Shown in pieces: positions 35,867 through 47,586 of a DNA stretch of 64,000 bases. The stretch is from the NCBI RefSeq assembly GCF_014284365.1, contig NZ_JACOGG010000004.1, forward strand, positions 181,381 through 245,380. Reading direction: 5' to 3'. The first letter of the stretch is position 1. Every line of letters starts with the position of its first letter. Source of the stretch: Cognatundibacterium rugosum (GTDB lineage Bacteria > Pseudomonadota > Gammaproteobacteria > Burkholderiales > Burkholderiaceae_D). The notes beneath the pieces were generated by a model, which saw nothing but the letters and a program-made list of their open reading frames with translations, ran no database searches and was not told the origin of the DNA. The position numbers and the translations under genes were made by a program.

Positions 35867-36757
35867 ATGAATACAACTACTACCGTCAGCAATGCGGATT
35901 TTCTCGCCACCGTTGCTGAAAAATCAGATGGTGCCGCGCTGCGCGGCGACTATAGCAAGGCGGATGCACACTATGTAGTCAGCCAGGATTGGGCTGCCTA
36001 TACCGAAGAAGAACATGCAATGTGGCGACGTCTGTATCAGCGTCAAATGGCCTTGTTGCCAGGACGTGCATGTGATGAATTCATCGACGCACTGCAGGCG
36101 ATGAATGCTGCCGATGGCATCCCGGAATTTGAAAAAGCCTCGCAACAATTATTTGCAGCGACTGGCTGGACCATCGTTGCGGTACCGGGTCTGATTCCTG
36201 AGCTGACTTTCTTTGAACACCTGGCCAACCGCCGCTTCCCGGTCACAGTCTGGCTGCGCACACCGGAAGAATTCAATTACATCGTCGAACCCGATGTATT
36301 CCACGATTTCTTCGGACATGTACCGATGCTGTTCAATCCTGTGTTTGCCGACTTCATTCAGTTGTACGGCAAAGGCGGACTAAAGGCAATGCAGCTGGGC
36401 GGACTCGATCAGCTGGCACGCCTGTACTGGTACACCGTGGAATTCGGCCTGATCAATACGCCGCAAGGATTGCGTATTTACGGCGCGGGCATCCTGTCTT
36501 CCGGCGGTGAAGTCGAATACTGTCTGACTCCGGGCACCAGCTCACGTCACATCCATCTGGAGATAGAACGCTGCCTGAACACCTTGTACAAGATAGACAG
36601 CTATCAGGAAACCTATTTTGTAATCGACAGCTTCCAGGAATTGTTTGACGGAACCGCGCCTGACTTTACGCCTTACTACGACAAACTCAAATCAGTTAGT
36701 CCGTTGTCGGCCAATACCCTGCTGCCGCATGAAGTGGAACTGCTGCCTGCGCAGTAA
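35867..36757 (+). CDS. phhA: phenylalanine 4-monooxygenase
   Basis: 296 residues from the ATG at 35867 (a TTG six bases earlier is also open). A pterin- and iron-dependent enzyme making tyrosine from phenylalanine. The two iron histidines are in DVFHDFFGHVPM and the iron glutamate in YWYTVEFGL; GLIPELTFFEHLANRRFPVTVW and GAGILSSGGEVEYCL are also family motifs. It supplies tyrosine to the hpd pathway. The leader is almost entirely repeat copy C and there is no strong ribosome-binding site. Confidence 0.96.
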   Translation: MNTTTTVSNADFLATVAEKSDGAALRGDYSKADAHYVVSQDWAAYTEEEHAMWRRLYQRQMALLPGRACDEFIDALQAMNAADGIPEFEKASQQLFAATGWTIVAVPGLIPELTFFEHLANRRFPVTVWLRTPEEFNYIVEPDVFHDFFGHVPMLFNPVFADFIQLYGKGGLKAMQLGGLDQLARLYWYTVEFGLINTPQGLRIYGAGILSSGGEVEYCLTPGTSSRHIHLEIERCLNTLYKIDSYQETYFVIDSFQELFDGTAPDFTPYYDKLKSVSPLSANTLLPHEVELLPAQ

Positions 36758-36771
36758 TGCATCCACCAGTG

Positions 36772-36804
36772 ACGACTGCTGCGGTCAACATCAACGCAGC
36801 AGTC
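36772..36804. terminator. terminator-like hairpin between phhA and the DUF2087 gene
   Basis: Perfect 11-bp stem CGACTGCTGCG/CGCAGCAGTCG with an 11-nt loop, located between convergent genes. There is no T-run on either side, so it may be a weak or factor-assisted terminator. Confidence 0.5.
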
Positions 36805-36834
36805 GCCTGAACCACCTCAGCGGATTCTGCTGAC

Positions 36835-37677
36835 TTAGCTTTCCTTGTTCGCAGCCGTCACACACCAATACACTGCATTCTCACGTTGCATCAAACCATG
36901 CATGATCATTTCTCTACGCAACGTCGCGCAATCTTCGTGAAACTGTAGCAGGAATTGATTCAGCTCGGCTTCCGGGTACGGCCTGTGCTGATCCAGCTGC
37001 GCGAGCAGCCAGTGCAAAATCACCAGCCGCTTTTTTCTTTGCTGAGGTATGCTCAGTAAACGGCCATCACGTACAAAGCTGGCCATGACACGCGCCGCTT
37101 CCTGCGCATTGCTATGCAAATCCAGATTCGCCTGCTGCACATTCCAGCGCTGATGCAGGCGTTCGGTTCTGGTGTAGCGCAAACGCTGCAACACCAGTTG
37201 TTGCCAGGCTGGCGTCGCATAGGCCTGTACCAGATCGCGCTGTATGCCATCCCAGACACCAGCATCCGCAGTGAGTCCCAGTGCTTGCAGATACTCGCTT
37301 CTAACCAGCATAAACTGCTTGCGGTAAGGCAGCAGGAACAGACTCGCATCCCGCTCAGCGCACTGACGCGCTTCTGCATACTCACTGAACCACAGATTGG
37401 TCAGGCCTGCGACTTCATTACCATGCCATAAAGTTGCCATATCGCTGCCTGGCGCCGCTTTACCGGATAAGACCTGCAAGGCATGCTCCCAATGTTGAAA
37501 ACCCAGCTCAGCCGCGCACAGGTTCAGACTATGGCGTAATTGCCAGCACTCAGGCAAAGTCCAGTGCTGCTGACGACTGAGCACCAGCGCATGTTTGCAT
37601 GCAGGTGCGTGCCCCTGCTGCAACAGCTTCAGCAACAAACGCGCGCGCGTTTTCATTTCCTGTATCAGCGAATTCAT
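36835..37677 (-). CDS. DUF2087 domain-containing protein
   Basis: 280 residues from the ATG at 37677. The C-terminal ~65 residues (RKKRLVILHWLLAQLDQHRPYPEAELNQ, FHEDCATLRREMIMHGLM) match the DUF2087 pattern, often found with helix-turn-helix proteins. The N-terminal ~70 residues (ARLLLKLLQQGH...LCAAELGFQHWEHALQVLSG) resemble a helical 'glyoxalase-related' module. No biochemical function is known to me. A strong promoter lies about 240 bp upstream, leaving a long leader, and a 31-codon upstream reading frame overlaps its start. Confidence 0.7.
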   Translation of the reverse strand: MNSLIQEMKTRARLLLKLLQQGHAPACKHALVLSRQQHWTLPECWQLRHSLNLCAAELGFQHWEHALQVLSGKAAPGSDMATLWHGNEVAGLTNLWFSEYAEARQCAERDASLFLLPYRKQFMLVRSEYLQALGLTADAGVWDGIQRDLVQAYATPAWQQLVLQRLRYTRTERLHQRWNVQQANLDLHSNAQEAARVMASFVRDGRLLSIPQQRKKRLVILHWLLAQLDQHRPYPEAELNQFLLQFHEDCATLRREMIMHGLMQRENAVYWCVTAANKES

Positions 37678-37769
37678 ACTTGCACCCCGCTGCAACTGAA
37701 GACAGGCCGTGCATGCACAGAACAGGAAACCGGACAGGGGTAAAACTGAAATACAACTAAAGACAACAT
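37674..37769 (-). CDS. possible 31-residue leader peptide overlapping the DUF2087 gene start
   Basis: ATG at 37769 preceded by TTGGAG at good spacing; the product MLSLVVFQFYPCPVSC... has three cysteines. Its TGA overlaps the ATG of the DUF2087 gene as ATGA, giving potential translational coupling. It could be chance; there is no homology evidence. Confidence 0.3.
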   Translation of the reverse strand: MLSLVVFQFYPCPVSCSVHARPVFSCSGVQV

Positions 37770-37923
37770 GATCGCTCCAATTCGTTATCTGACGACCCGC
37801 TACGTCAAACGAATAATCGCTGATCACATCTGATGGTGGCCAAACCGGCTGGCCGGTAAGGATGCGATAACACAGGGTGAGAGCCTCTTTTGCGGGCAGG
37901 CGCCCCTGAGCACCTGAGCCGCG

Positions 37924-37953
37924 ATTGTAAAGTCAGGCTGAAGGCGCTGTCAA
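37924..37953 (-). promoter_or_regulatory. sigma-70 promoter for the DUF2087 gene
   Basis: On the minus strand, a perfect TTGACA (37953-37948), 18-bp spacer, then TACAAT (37929-37924). Transcription would begin near 37917, giving a leader of about 240 nt with several GC-rich inverted repeats. Confidence 0.7.
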
Positions 37954-38092
37954 TCAGGATTCTATCGCGCGATCGTCTGCGCACTGCCCATTAGCCTACG
38001 CTGAGATTTGTATCAGTTAGATGGTCAGCACAACACAAGTGTGCGCCGACCACTCCTGAATCGATCAGGGATACTGAGCAGTTGCGTCGTGT

Positions 38093-38959
38093 TTAATACA
38101 CGCCAGGCTCACCCTCAGGGCGGGTCTTGAAACGTTTGTGCGCCCAGAAGTATTCGGAGGGGGCTTTCAAGACTTCCTGTTCGATAAACGCATTCATTTC
38201 GCGGGTAGCGGATGTCAGATCGCCGGCGGGATAATTGTCCCAGGGAGGATGGAAAGTGACTTTCCAGCCCTGACAATCCGGCAGCATGGTGGCGATCACA
38301 GGCACAACTTTGGCGTTGGTGGACGCAGCCAGACGCGGCAGTGCAGTCAGGGTTGCAGCGGGGATGCCGAAGAAGGGAATGAATTCGGCATTCTTCACAC
38401 CGAAATCCATATCCGGCAGCATGAAGTAAGGCAGTCCCTCGTTGCTCATGGCACGGATAATCGGCTTGACGCCTTCAGCACGCGAAAACAACTTGACCGG
38501 ACGGAAGCGCGAACGGCCTTTGCGTAAGGCCTGATCGAATACTTTATTGCGCTGCTCGGTATAAATCGAACACAGTGAAGACTCCAGCATCACGGCGACA
38601 CCGGCCACATCCAGACACACAAAATGCGGACACATCAGTATGGTCGGACCGGACTGTATGACGTCCAGCGGTACTGCGGGCTCAACCTGAATCAGGCGCT
38701 TCAGACGGGCTTCAGAAGCCCACCACAAAATACCGCGCTCGAACACACTGCGTGCATACATTTGAAAATGCTGCTTCGCGATCTGATGGCGTTCCTGCTC
38801 ACTCAAATGCGGTAAACATAAGCGTAAATTGGTCAGCGCGATATGGCGCCGTTTGCGCAGCAGTCCAAACAGCAAACTGCCGACAGCTTCCCCGAATCTT
38901 CCTAAAACCGGCAGCGGCAACCAGTGCAACAACCACATCAGCACCAGCACGGCTCTCAT
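38093..38959 (-). CDS. LpxL/HtrB-family lysophospholipid (lipid A) acyltransferase, second copy
   Basis: 288 residues, inner-membrane anchored by an N-terminal helix (LVLMWLLHWLPLPVLG). The catalytic HX4D motif is in MCPHFVCLDVAG, with later LPDMDFG and YFWAHKRFKTRP as in LpxL/LpxM enzymes. It adds a secondary acyl chain to lipid A. Its ATG overlaps the stop of the preceding paralogue (ATGA), so the two form a coupled pair, probably the two late acyltransferases of the Raetz pathway. Confidence 0.9.
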   Translation of the reverse strand: MRAVLVLMWLLHWLPLPVLGRFGEAVGSLLFGLLRKRRHIALTNLRLCLPHLSEQERHQIAKQHFQMYARSVFERGILWWASEARLKRLIQVEPAVPLDVIQSGPTILMCPHFVCLDVAGVAVMLESSLCSIYTEQRNKVFDQALRKGRSRFRPVKLFSRAEGVKPIIRAMSNEGLPYFMLPDMDFGVKNAEFIPFFGIPAATLTALPRLAASTNAKVVPVIATMLPDCQGWKVTFHPPWDNYPAGDLTSATREMNAFIEQEVLKAPSEYFWAHKRFKTRPEGEPGVY

Positions 38960-39813
38960 GCAGACTCCTTGATCTCTGCATCCGGCGCCGCCACGCCATC
39001 GGGCTGTTTGTAGCGGTTGTAACTCCAGAAGTACTGCGCCGGTGAACGTGCGATCAGTTTTTCCATCGCGTGGTTAATCGCTGCTGCCTGCGCTGCGGTA
39101 TCGCCGTCCAGATTTTCTTCAAACGGAACAAAGCGCACAATATAGCCCTTACCGGCTGGCAGCCGTTCTGCATAGGTCAGGATAATCGGCGCGCCATTCA
39201 TGCTATGCAATTTGGCCGACAAGGTCATGGTGTAAGCGGGTTTGCCAAAAAAGCGTGCCCACACACCCTCCCCTTCCTGCGGCACCTGATCCGGCAGCAA
39301 GCCTATCGCTTCGCCTTTTTTGAGCGCCTTGGCCATGATGCGCACGCCGGACAAATTGGCCGGAGCGAGCAGCAGGTTGTCACGCGCCCGCGCATCCTCG
39401 ATCAGCGGCTTCAGCGCTGCTTTGCGTGGCGGCCGGTACATTACGGTCAGACGGGTACGCTCTGCGATCGTTTGCGCCACGATTTCAAAGCAGCCCAGAT
39501 GTGGCGTTAAAAAAATCACGCCTTTTTTTGCATCCAGCGCCTGCTGTACCAGTTCCCAGTTTTCCAGTGTGGCAGTTTTCAACACCCGCTCAGGACGCGC
39601 GCACCAGATAAACGGCAGTTCGGCGATATTCTTACCTGCTTCGCGCACGGCATGCCAGCGTTGATCAGAAAAACCGGCCCGCTGCAGGTTTTCCTGCAGG
39701 CGGCGGCGATAAGAACCAGACAGCAGATACACCAGACAGCCAAGCAAGGCACCGCCTGCATGCAGTACAGGTAAAGGGAAACGGGATAGAAATCGGAATA
39801 AATGGACAAGCAT
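38956..39813 (-). CDS. lpxL: LpxL/HtrB-family lipid A biosynthesis acyltransferase, first copy
   Basis: 285 residues from the ATG at 39813 (a TTG at 39825 is less likely). A membrane anchor FLSRFPLPVLHAGGALLGCLVYLL precedes the catalytic motif HLGCFE (HX4E variant) in FLTPHLGCFEIVAQ. RPPRKAALKPLI, GLLPDQVPQEGEGVWARFFG and YFWSYNRYK are family hallmarks. It is first of the coupled acyltransferase pair, and divergent from metK, a common Burkholderiales arrangement. Confidence 0.92.
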   Translation of the reverse strand: MLVHLFRFLSRFPLPVLHAGGALLGCLVYLLSGSYRRRLQENLQRAGFSDQRWHAVREAGKNIAELPFIWCARPERVLKTATLENWELVQQALDAKKGVIFLTPHLGCFEIVAQTIAERTRLTVMYRPPRKAALKPLIEDARARDNLLLAPANLSGVRIMAKALKKGEAIGLLPDQVPQEGEGVWARFFGKPAYTMTLSAKLHSMNGAPIILTYAERLPAGKGYIVRFVPFEENLDGDTAAQAAAINHAMEKLIARSPAQYFWSYNRYKQPDGVAAPDAEIKESA

Positions 39814-39921
39814 GACGCCGCGCAAGAATCAATGAAAAATGGAGGGGTATTCGACATAGATGCGCCGAAAGGCGTAAAATATCATACATTGGCTGGCTGA
39901 TGGACTATCCTCAGCAAGCCG

Positions 39922-40010
39922 ACCGCCGAGTTAACAGACAACTTGCGAGGCGGTATACAAGTTCCGCTAAAGCGTCGCAGGTTCTAATTTTCGACTGCGG
40001 CACATTTTTT
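39922..40010 (+). promoter_or_regulatory. structured 5' leader of metK (two hairpins and a U-tract)
   Basis: Hairpin 1 pairs ACCGCC (39922-39927) with GGCGGT (39949-39954), with an inner AGTT/AACT helix. Hairpin 2 pairs GTCGCAG (39974-39980) with CTGCGGC (39995-40001) and is followed by six T. This looks like an attenuator, but it does not match a SAM or SAH riboswitch pattern that I recognise. Confidence 0.45.
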
Positions 40011-40035
40011 CGGTCAATTTTTATAGGAGCCTGCG

Positions 40036-41217
40036 ATGGCGAATGACTTCCTTTTTACCTCTGAATCCGTGTCCGAAGGACATCCGGATAAGGTTGCAGA
40101 CCAGATTTCCGATGCAATTCTGGATGCGATCCTCGAACAAGATCCTTACTCCCGCGTTGCTGCTGAAACCCTGACCAACACCGGTCTGGTGGTGCTGGCC
40201 GGCGAGATCACGACGCAAGCCAATGTGGATTACATCCAGGTGGCACGCGACACCATCAAGCGCATCGGCTACGACAATACAGAATACGGTATTGATCATA
40301 AAGGCTGTGCGGTCTTGGTCGCGTATGACAAACAATCGAATGACATCGCCCAGGGCGTGGATCGCGCCAGCGATGACTACCTGAACATCGGCGCCGGCGA
40401 TCAGGGTCTGATGTTTGGTTACGCGTGCGATGAAACACCGGAACTGATGCCTGCGCCGATTTACTATGCGCACCGTCTGGTTGAGCGTCAGGCGCAATTG
40501 CGTAAAGACGGCCGTCTGCCTTTCCTGCGTCCGGACGCCAAATCCCAGGTGACCATGCGCTATGTCGATGGAAAACCACACAGTATCGATACCGTCGTGC
40601 TGTCGACACAGCATAGCCCGGACCAAAGCGAAACTTCCACCAAGATGAAGCAATCCTTCATCGATGCGGTGATCGAGGAAATCATTAAACCTGTGCTGCC
40701 TAAAGAATGGCTGCAGGATACCAAGTATCTGATCAATCCTACCGGTCGCTTTGTCATCGGCGGCCCGCAAGGTGATTGCGGCCTGACTGGCCGTAAAATC
40801 ATCGTCGATACCTATGGTGGTGCCTGCCCGCATGGCGGCGGCGCATTCTCCGGTAAAGATCCGACAAAAGTGGACCGTTCTGCTGCCTATGCTGCGCGTT
40901 ATGTGGCGAAAAATATTGTGGCAGCGGGTCTGGCACGTCAATGCCAGATTCAGGTGGCATATGCGATTGGCGTGGCACGTCCTATGAATGTCACGGTCTA
41001 TACCGAAGGGACCGGCGTGATCCCGGATGATCAGATCGCTGCACTGGTCAATGAACATTTTGACCTGCGCCCGAAAGGCATTATCCAGATGCTGGATCTG
41101 TTACGTCCGATTTACTCCAAGACTGCGGCCTATGGCCATTTCGGTCGCGAAGAACCGGAATTCAGCTGGGAACGTACCGACAAAGCCGCCATCCTGCGCG
41201 CTGCCGCCGGTCTGTAA
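40036..41217 (+). CDS. metK: S-adenosylmethionine synthetase
   Basis: 393 residues; makes SAM from methionine and ATP. Diagnostic motifs are [18 protein letters not shown] at the N-terminus, [12 protein letters not shown] and [25 protein letters not shown] precedes the ATG. It is one of four methyl-cycle genes in this window (metC, metF and ahcY are at 55.8-63.2 kb) and has its own structured leader. Confidence 0.98.
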   Translation: MANDFLFTSESVSEGHPDKVADQISDAILDAILEQDPYSRVAAETLTNTGLVVLAGEITTQANVDYIQVARDTIKRIGYDNTEYGIDHKGCAVLVAYDKQSNDIAQGVDRASDDYLNIGAGDQGLMFGYACDETPELMPAPIYYAHRLVERQAQLRKDGRLPFLRPDAKSQVTMRYVDGKPHSIDTVVLSTQHSPDQSETSTKMKQSFIDAVIEEIIKPVLPKEWLQDTKYLINPTGRFVIGGPQGDCGLTGRKIIVDTYGGACPHGGGAFSGKDPTKVDRSAAYAARYVAKNIVAAGLARQCQIQVAYAIGVARPMNVTVYTEGTGVIPDDQIAALVNEHFDLRPKGIIQMLDLLRPIYSKTAAYGHFGREEPEFSWERTDKAAILRAAAGL

Positions 41218-41244
41218 TGAGCTCATGAAGGAGTCCGCGTCACA

Positions 41245-42192
41245 ATGCTTGTGCAGTATCGATTCAACACAGTATCGCTGACGCGCTCCGCTTTTTGCCT
41301 ACGCCTGCTGGCTGCAGCTGCCATCTGTGCGGTTCAGCCCGCCAGTGATGTCTATGCCGCGGCGCCAGCAGCGAATACCACTCCCACTGTCAGCAAAACA
41401 GCCAAACCAGTGAATGACTGGTGCCCGGCTTTAACGGCCAGACTCCCCAAAGTATCCGTCGCTGATTGCCGCAATGCGCAGCTCAAGCCGACCGGAGTGA
41501 ATTCGCTCAATGGTTTCCCGGTGTTGTTCCGCGATATGCCGGCAGATACACGCCATCCGGGCGCGATCCGCGTGCTGTTATTAGGCGGCATACATGGTGA
41601 TGAACAAACCGCATCATCTATCGTTTTCAAATGGATGGAATTGCTACGGCGCCCTGGTGCGGCAGAATTCAACTGGCGCATTGCACCGGTCGTGAATCCG
41701 GATGGTTTACTCGCGACCAAACCCAAACGTGTCAATGCGCGTGGTATTGATCTGAACCGCAACTTCCCGACACCGGACTGGGAAAAAGAAGCACCCGCTT
41801 ACTGGGCACGCGTGACGCGCAAAGATCCGCGCCGCTTCCCCGGCAAAAAACCGGTCTCTGAGCCGGAAAGCCGATGGGTGTATGACACCATAGAACGCTA
41901 CAAGCCCGATGTGATTATCTCAGTGCATGCACCTTTCGGTGTGCTCGATTTTGACGGACCTACCGATCCGCCTACCCGTTTTGGCAGGCTGGTGTATAAC
42001 CGCGTCGGCATTTACCCCGGTTCACTCGGTAATTACAGTGGCATACACAAAGATATCCCGGTGGTGACCATAGAGCTGCCGCATGCGCTGACCATGCCGC
42101 CCGATGCGGAGGTTCAGCGTATCTGGACCGATATGCAGAAATGGATACGTCAGCATATCGCGGCCCCACTTAAAACAGCCGGCAAATCCTGA
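41245..42192 (+). CDS. secreted M14-family zinc carboxypeptidase
   Basis: 315 residues with a signal peptide (SAFCLRLLAAAAICAV...VYA). Zinc ligands of the M14 fold are HxxE in LGGIHGDEQTA and the later histidine in IISVHAPFG. NPDGLLATKPKRVNARGIDLNRNFP contains the substrate-binding Arg/Asn pair, and the catalytic glutamate is in PVVTIELPHAL. It resembles murein-peptide amidases (MpaA) and may cleave peptidoglycan peptides or other peptides in the periplasm. It begins 27 bp after metK, so it may be read from it. Confidence 0.85.
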   Translation: MLVQYRFNTVSLTRSAFCLRLLAAAAICAVQPASDVYAAAPAANTTPTVSKTAKPVNDWCPALTARLPKVSVADCRNAQLKPTGVNSLNGFPVLFRDMPADTRHPGAIRVLLLGGIHGDEQTASSIVFKWMELLRRPGAAEFNWRIAPVVNPDGLLATKPKRVNARGIDLNRNFPTPDWEKEAPAYWARVTRKDPRRFPGKKPVSEPESRWVYDTIERYKPDVIISVHAPFGVLDFDGPTDPPTRFGRLVYNRVGIYPGSLGNYSGIHKDIPVVTIELPHALTMPPDAEVQRIWTDMQKWIRQHIAAPLKTAGKS

Positions 42193-44663
<2,471 letters not shown>

Positions 44664-44692
44664 TTCCTGACGCAAGTCACACTTACAATTTT

Positions 44693-44720
44693 CCCGCTCC
44701 CACCGGAGCGGGATTTTTTT
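44693..44720 (+). terminator. terminator between the M4 and M28 protease genes
   Basis: CCCGCTCC-CACC-GGAGCGGG followed by ATTTTTTT. It would reduce read-through into the M28 gene. Confidence 0.92.
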
Positions 44721-44762
44721 CGCCCGTGTTTCAGCTGCGCTTACTTTTTTAAGGAGTTGATC

Positions 44763-46337
44763 ATGCAAAAACGAATTTCATCCCTGTTGATTTCCAGCCT
44801 GTTCGCCATACTCAGTAATCAGGCTCACGCTGCCGACGATAAAGTCTGGATTTCTATCGGCGATAAGGCTTTACAGCAATTACAAAAACTGGCGCCAGCC
44901 ACCGTGATTCAGCAATCCAGTATGGTGTTGGCCACGCCGGCCAATCGTCTGAATAAGCAAGCGGCACAAGAAGAACAGGTGCACCTGGTACAAGTCAGTC
45001 AGGATCAGATGCTGCGCTTGTCCGATGCGATACATCATGAACTGAAGCGCTGTGGCGGTTTTATGTTTCATAGTGATTTGAACAGTGCCAAAGTCAGTCT
45101 CAGCAAACTCTCGGTTCAGAATAAAGCAGGACTGGCTGCACTCGTCGCGCCTTCGTACACCATCGATAATCAGTCCGTCGTGACACCGATGCTGACGCAA
45201 ATGCAGGCTAGCAATATCGCACAGACTATTGTCGACTTTTCCGCCTTTGCTAACCGCTATTACACCACCAATAATGGCGTGAATGCCTCTAACTGGCTGA
45301 AGCAAAAATGGAGCAGTATGGCCAGCGGTCGCAGCGATATCACAGTCGAACAATTCACCCACGCAGGCTGGGCACAGAAGTCGGTCATTCTGACGATTAA
45401 AGGCAGCGACAATAGCACGGAGGTCGTGGTTCTGGGGGCGCATCTGGACTCCATCAATACCAAGGGTACGACAGAAACCACCAAGGCCCCGGGCGCAGAT
45501 GATGATGCATCCGGCATCGCCAGCCTGACGGAAATCCTGCGTGTGATGGTGGCCAATAATTACAAGCCACGCCGCACGATTAAACTCATGGGCTATTCAG
45601 CGGAAGAAGTTGGATTACGCGGTTCGCAGGAGATTGCCAAGAGCTACAAAGCGGCCAATACCAATGTGGTCGGGGTAATGCAGCTGGATATGACGAATTA
45701 CAAGGGCTCGCCACAAGACATCTATCTGTACACTGATTATACCAATGCAGCGCAAAATCAGTTTGTCGCCAATCTGATCAGCACTTATCAGCCCAGCCTC
45801 AGCATAGGCTACGACAAATGCGGTTATGGCTGTTCAGATCACGCTTCCTGGAACGCGCAGGGCTATGCGACATCCATGCCTTTTGAAACCGCATTCACCC
45901 AGGATAATCCCTATATTCATACCGAGAACGATACCTTCGCCAACAGCGGCGGGCAGGCAGATCACTCACTGAAATTTGCGCGTCTGGGTTTATCGTTTGC
46001 CGTAGAACTGGGTAGCGACGGTCCTGGCACACCGGGTAAACCACCCGTCACGGATAGCTATAGTGGCAGCCTGACGCAAAACCAGACCAAGAGCTTTGGT
46101 CCCTTCAAAGCGGCCTCTGGCAGTGTGACAGTAGCGACCACAGGCACCGGCGACGTGGATCTGTATGCACGTAAATCCAACCTGCCAACCACCACCACGT
46201 ATGACTGCAAATCCGATGGTTCCACTGCGACCGAAAGCTGCAGCCTGAATCAGAGTGCCAACGGGGATGTCTATGTGTTACTCAAGGGTTATACGGCATC
46301 GACCTATAGCCTGAAAGTCACTTACACACCGCAATAA
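44763..46337 (+). CDS. secreted M28 leucine aminopeptidase with PPC domain
   Basis: 524 residues; start at the ATG 44763 rather than the TTG at 44757, because AAGGAG lies at ideal spacing. Signal peptide, propeptide (~25-150), M28 co-catalytic di-zinc domain and PPC domain (~430-524). Zinc ligands appear in GAHLDS, GADDDASG, YSAEEVGLRG, MQLDMTNYKG and YIHTENDTF, matching Vibrio/Aeromonas aminopeptidases; YDKCGYGCSDH forms the family disulfide. It releases N-terminal residues from peptides produced by the M4 enzyme, which shares the same type of C-terminal domain. Confidence 0.94.
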   Translation: MQKRISSLLISSLFAILSNQAHAADDKVWISIGDKALQQLQKLAPATVIQQSSMVLATPANRLNKQAAQEEQVHLVQVSQDQMLRLSDAIHHELKRCGGFMFHSDLNSAKVSLSKLSVQNKAGLAALVAPSYTIDNQSVVTPMLTQMQASNIAQTIVDFSAFANRYYTTNNGVNASNWLKQKWSSMASGRSDITVEQFTHAGWAQKSVILTIKGSDNSTEVVVLGAHLDSINTKGTTETTKAPGADDDASGIASLTEILRVMVANNYKPRRTIKLMGYSAEEVGLRGSQEIAKSYKAANTNVVGVMQLDMTNYKGSPQDIYLYTDYTNAAQNQFVANLISTYQPSLSIGYDKCGYGCSDHASWNAQGYATSMPFETAFTQDNPYIHTENDTFANSGGQADHSLKFARLGLSFAVELGSDGPGTPGKPPVTDSYSGSLTQNQTKSFGPFKAASGSVTVATTGTGDVDLYARKSNLPTTTTYDCKSDGSTATESCSLNQSANGDVYVLLKGYTASTYSLKVTYTPQ

Positions 46338-46347
46338 GCCTGTTAGG

Positions 46348-46371
46348 CCTGACGTTGAATGCAGCGTCAGG
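46348..46371 (+). promoter_or_regulatory. hairpin after the M28 gene
   Basis: CCTGACG/CGTCAGG, 7-bp stem with a 10-nt loop and no T-run. It probably protects the mRNA end or backs up the following terminator. Confidence 0.4.
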
Positions 46372-46385
46372 TGCTGCTGGATTAA

Positions 46386-46426
46386 AGATAAAAAGCAGAC
46401 CGGGTCCTACCCTGGTCTGCTTTTTA
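46386..46426. terminator. bidirectional terminator between M28 protease and DUF481 genes
   Basis: AGCAGACC.GG/CC.GGTCTGCT stem with A-run left and T-run right, between convergent genes. Confidence 0.88.
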
Positions 46427-46470
46427 TTCGCAGCAAACACCGTCATCTAGACGGTAGAAATAAGGCGTTG

Positions 46471-47232
46471 TCAGTACTTGTATCCAAAGCCCACGGTCAG
46501 CAGGCTGGATGTGGTTTTAAACCCAGCGCCAGGTTTGCTGTTGTAATTGATGTTCGCTCCCAGATTCAGCGTCCATGCGTTGGCAACCACAGTTGCCAGC
46601 GACATATCCAGCGTACTGCGCAAGCCCATATCTGACTGCCCCGGATAAATCACCAGTCTTTGCTTAAAAGCGGATGTGCTACTCAACTGGTGGCTGTATT
46701 CTTCACCCAGCAATAATTCTGCACCATTCACGCTGGATGGCGCCGGAGCTACCGTTTCAGCAAAACGCTTACCGGAATAGCCAATACCAGCGAACACATC
46801 AAATGCCGTGTCTTTACTGCGAATCACGTGATAACCGGCACCCGCATTCAATGCATAACGGGAGTTGATATTTTGCGGCTTATTGGTTTCCAGTTCCGCA
46901 CCACCAAATGCAAACGCGTCTGGCGACAAGTTGTAATCATAACGTCCGCCTGCACGCAGTAATTGCGCGGTGCGGGTTTTGACATCATTCACAGTGCTGC
47001 TGCCATAGTTTGCCAGACTGTACAAAGACACTTTATCTTGCAGCGTCGCCTTGCTGCCATCTGCACTGAAATTTAAATTCTGTGTCGTTGAATTGTTATT
47101 AGCAAAAGAACCGCCAGCAGAGAGCGCACCATGCCACTGACCATCGGTCACGGTTTGCGCTTGCGTTGCACCAGCCGCAAAAACACTGATTATGAATACG
47201 GACTTCAGCATGTCCTTACCAGAAAATTGCAT
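46471..47232 (-). CDS. DUF481-family outer membrane beta-barrel protein
   Basis: 253 residues with a signal peptide (MLKSVFIISVFAAGATQAQ) and alternating strand pattern ending in aromatic VGFGYKY. WHGALSAGGSFANNNSTTQNLNFSAD and GGRYDYNLSPDAFAFGG fit the YdiY/DUF481 pattern. Function unknown; family members may be induced by acid or envelope stress. The start at 47232 has a GAGGT ribosome-binding site. Confidence 0.75.
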   Translation of the reverse strand: MQFSGKDMLKSVFIISVFAAGATQAQTVTDGQWHGALSAGGSFANNNSTTQNLNFSADGSKATLQDKVSLYSLANYGSSTVNDVKTRTAQLLRAGGRYDYNLSPDAFAFGGAELETNKPQNINSRYALNAGAGYHVIRSKDTAFDVFAGIGYSGKRFAETVAPAPSSVNGAELLLGEEYSHQLSSTSAFKQRLVIYPGQSDMGLRSTLDMSLATVVANAWTLNLGANINYNSKPGAGFKTTSSLLTVGFGYKY

Positions 47233-47586
47233 TGTATGACCTCATCAATAAGATTACACGGCCACACGCAAAGTGCGGCCACGGAAAAATAGCCAGGCCG
47301 GATTATAAAGAGAGGCTGTCGGTCAAAATGATAAATACCGTCAAAATGCACGAGGTCTAATGTAAAGCAATGTTAAGCAAAAAGAATTCATTAACGACAG
47401 GAAATTTGAACTATTCATACAGGTTTGCAGTCGAAAAAACGGCTTGTCTGCATGAAACTTTCGTGTCACGCTGGCAACTCAGGCAATGCAATACAGAGAT
47501 CAGTGATATCTGGTTTCCGGATTCAGCACAATGATTTTTCCCATGTTCTATTTAATGACCACAAATTACAACGAGACTGAGAACAC
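47233..47586. other. divergent control region between DUF481 and S9 peptidase genes
   Basis: 354 bp with no gene. A hairpin GGCCACAC/GTGCGGCC lies in the DUF481 leader near 47262-47282. A direct repeat GTCAAAATG occurs twice, 18 bp apart (47322 and 47340), a possible regulator site. Confidence 0.5.

Noticed and set aside
37678..37917. possible metabolite riboswitch in the DUF2087 leader
   Set aside because: I compared it by eye with TPP, FMN, cobalamin, glycine, SAM and ZTP cores and saw no match; only generic GC-rich stems remain.
40021..41058. 345-residue minus-strand ORF opposite metK
   Set aside because: Antisense shadow of metK; it has no ribosome-binding site and no recognisable domain.
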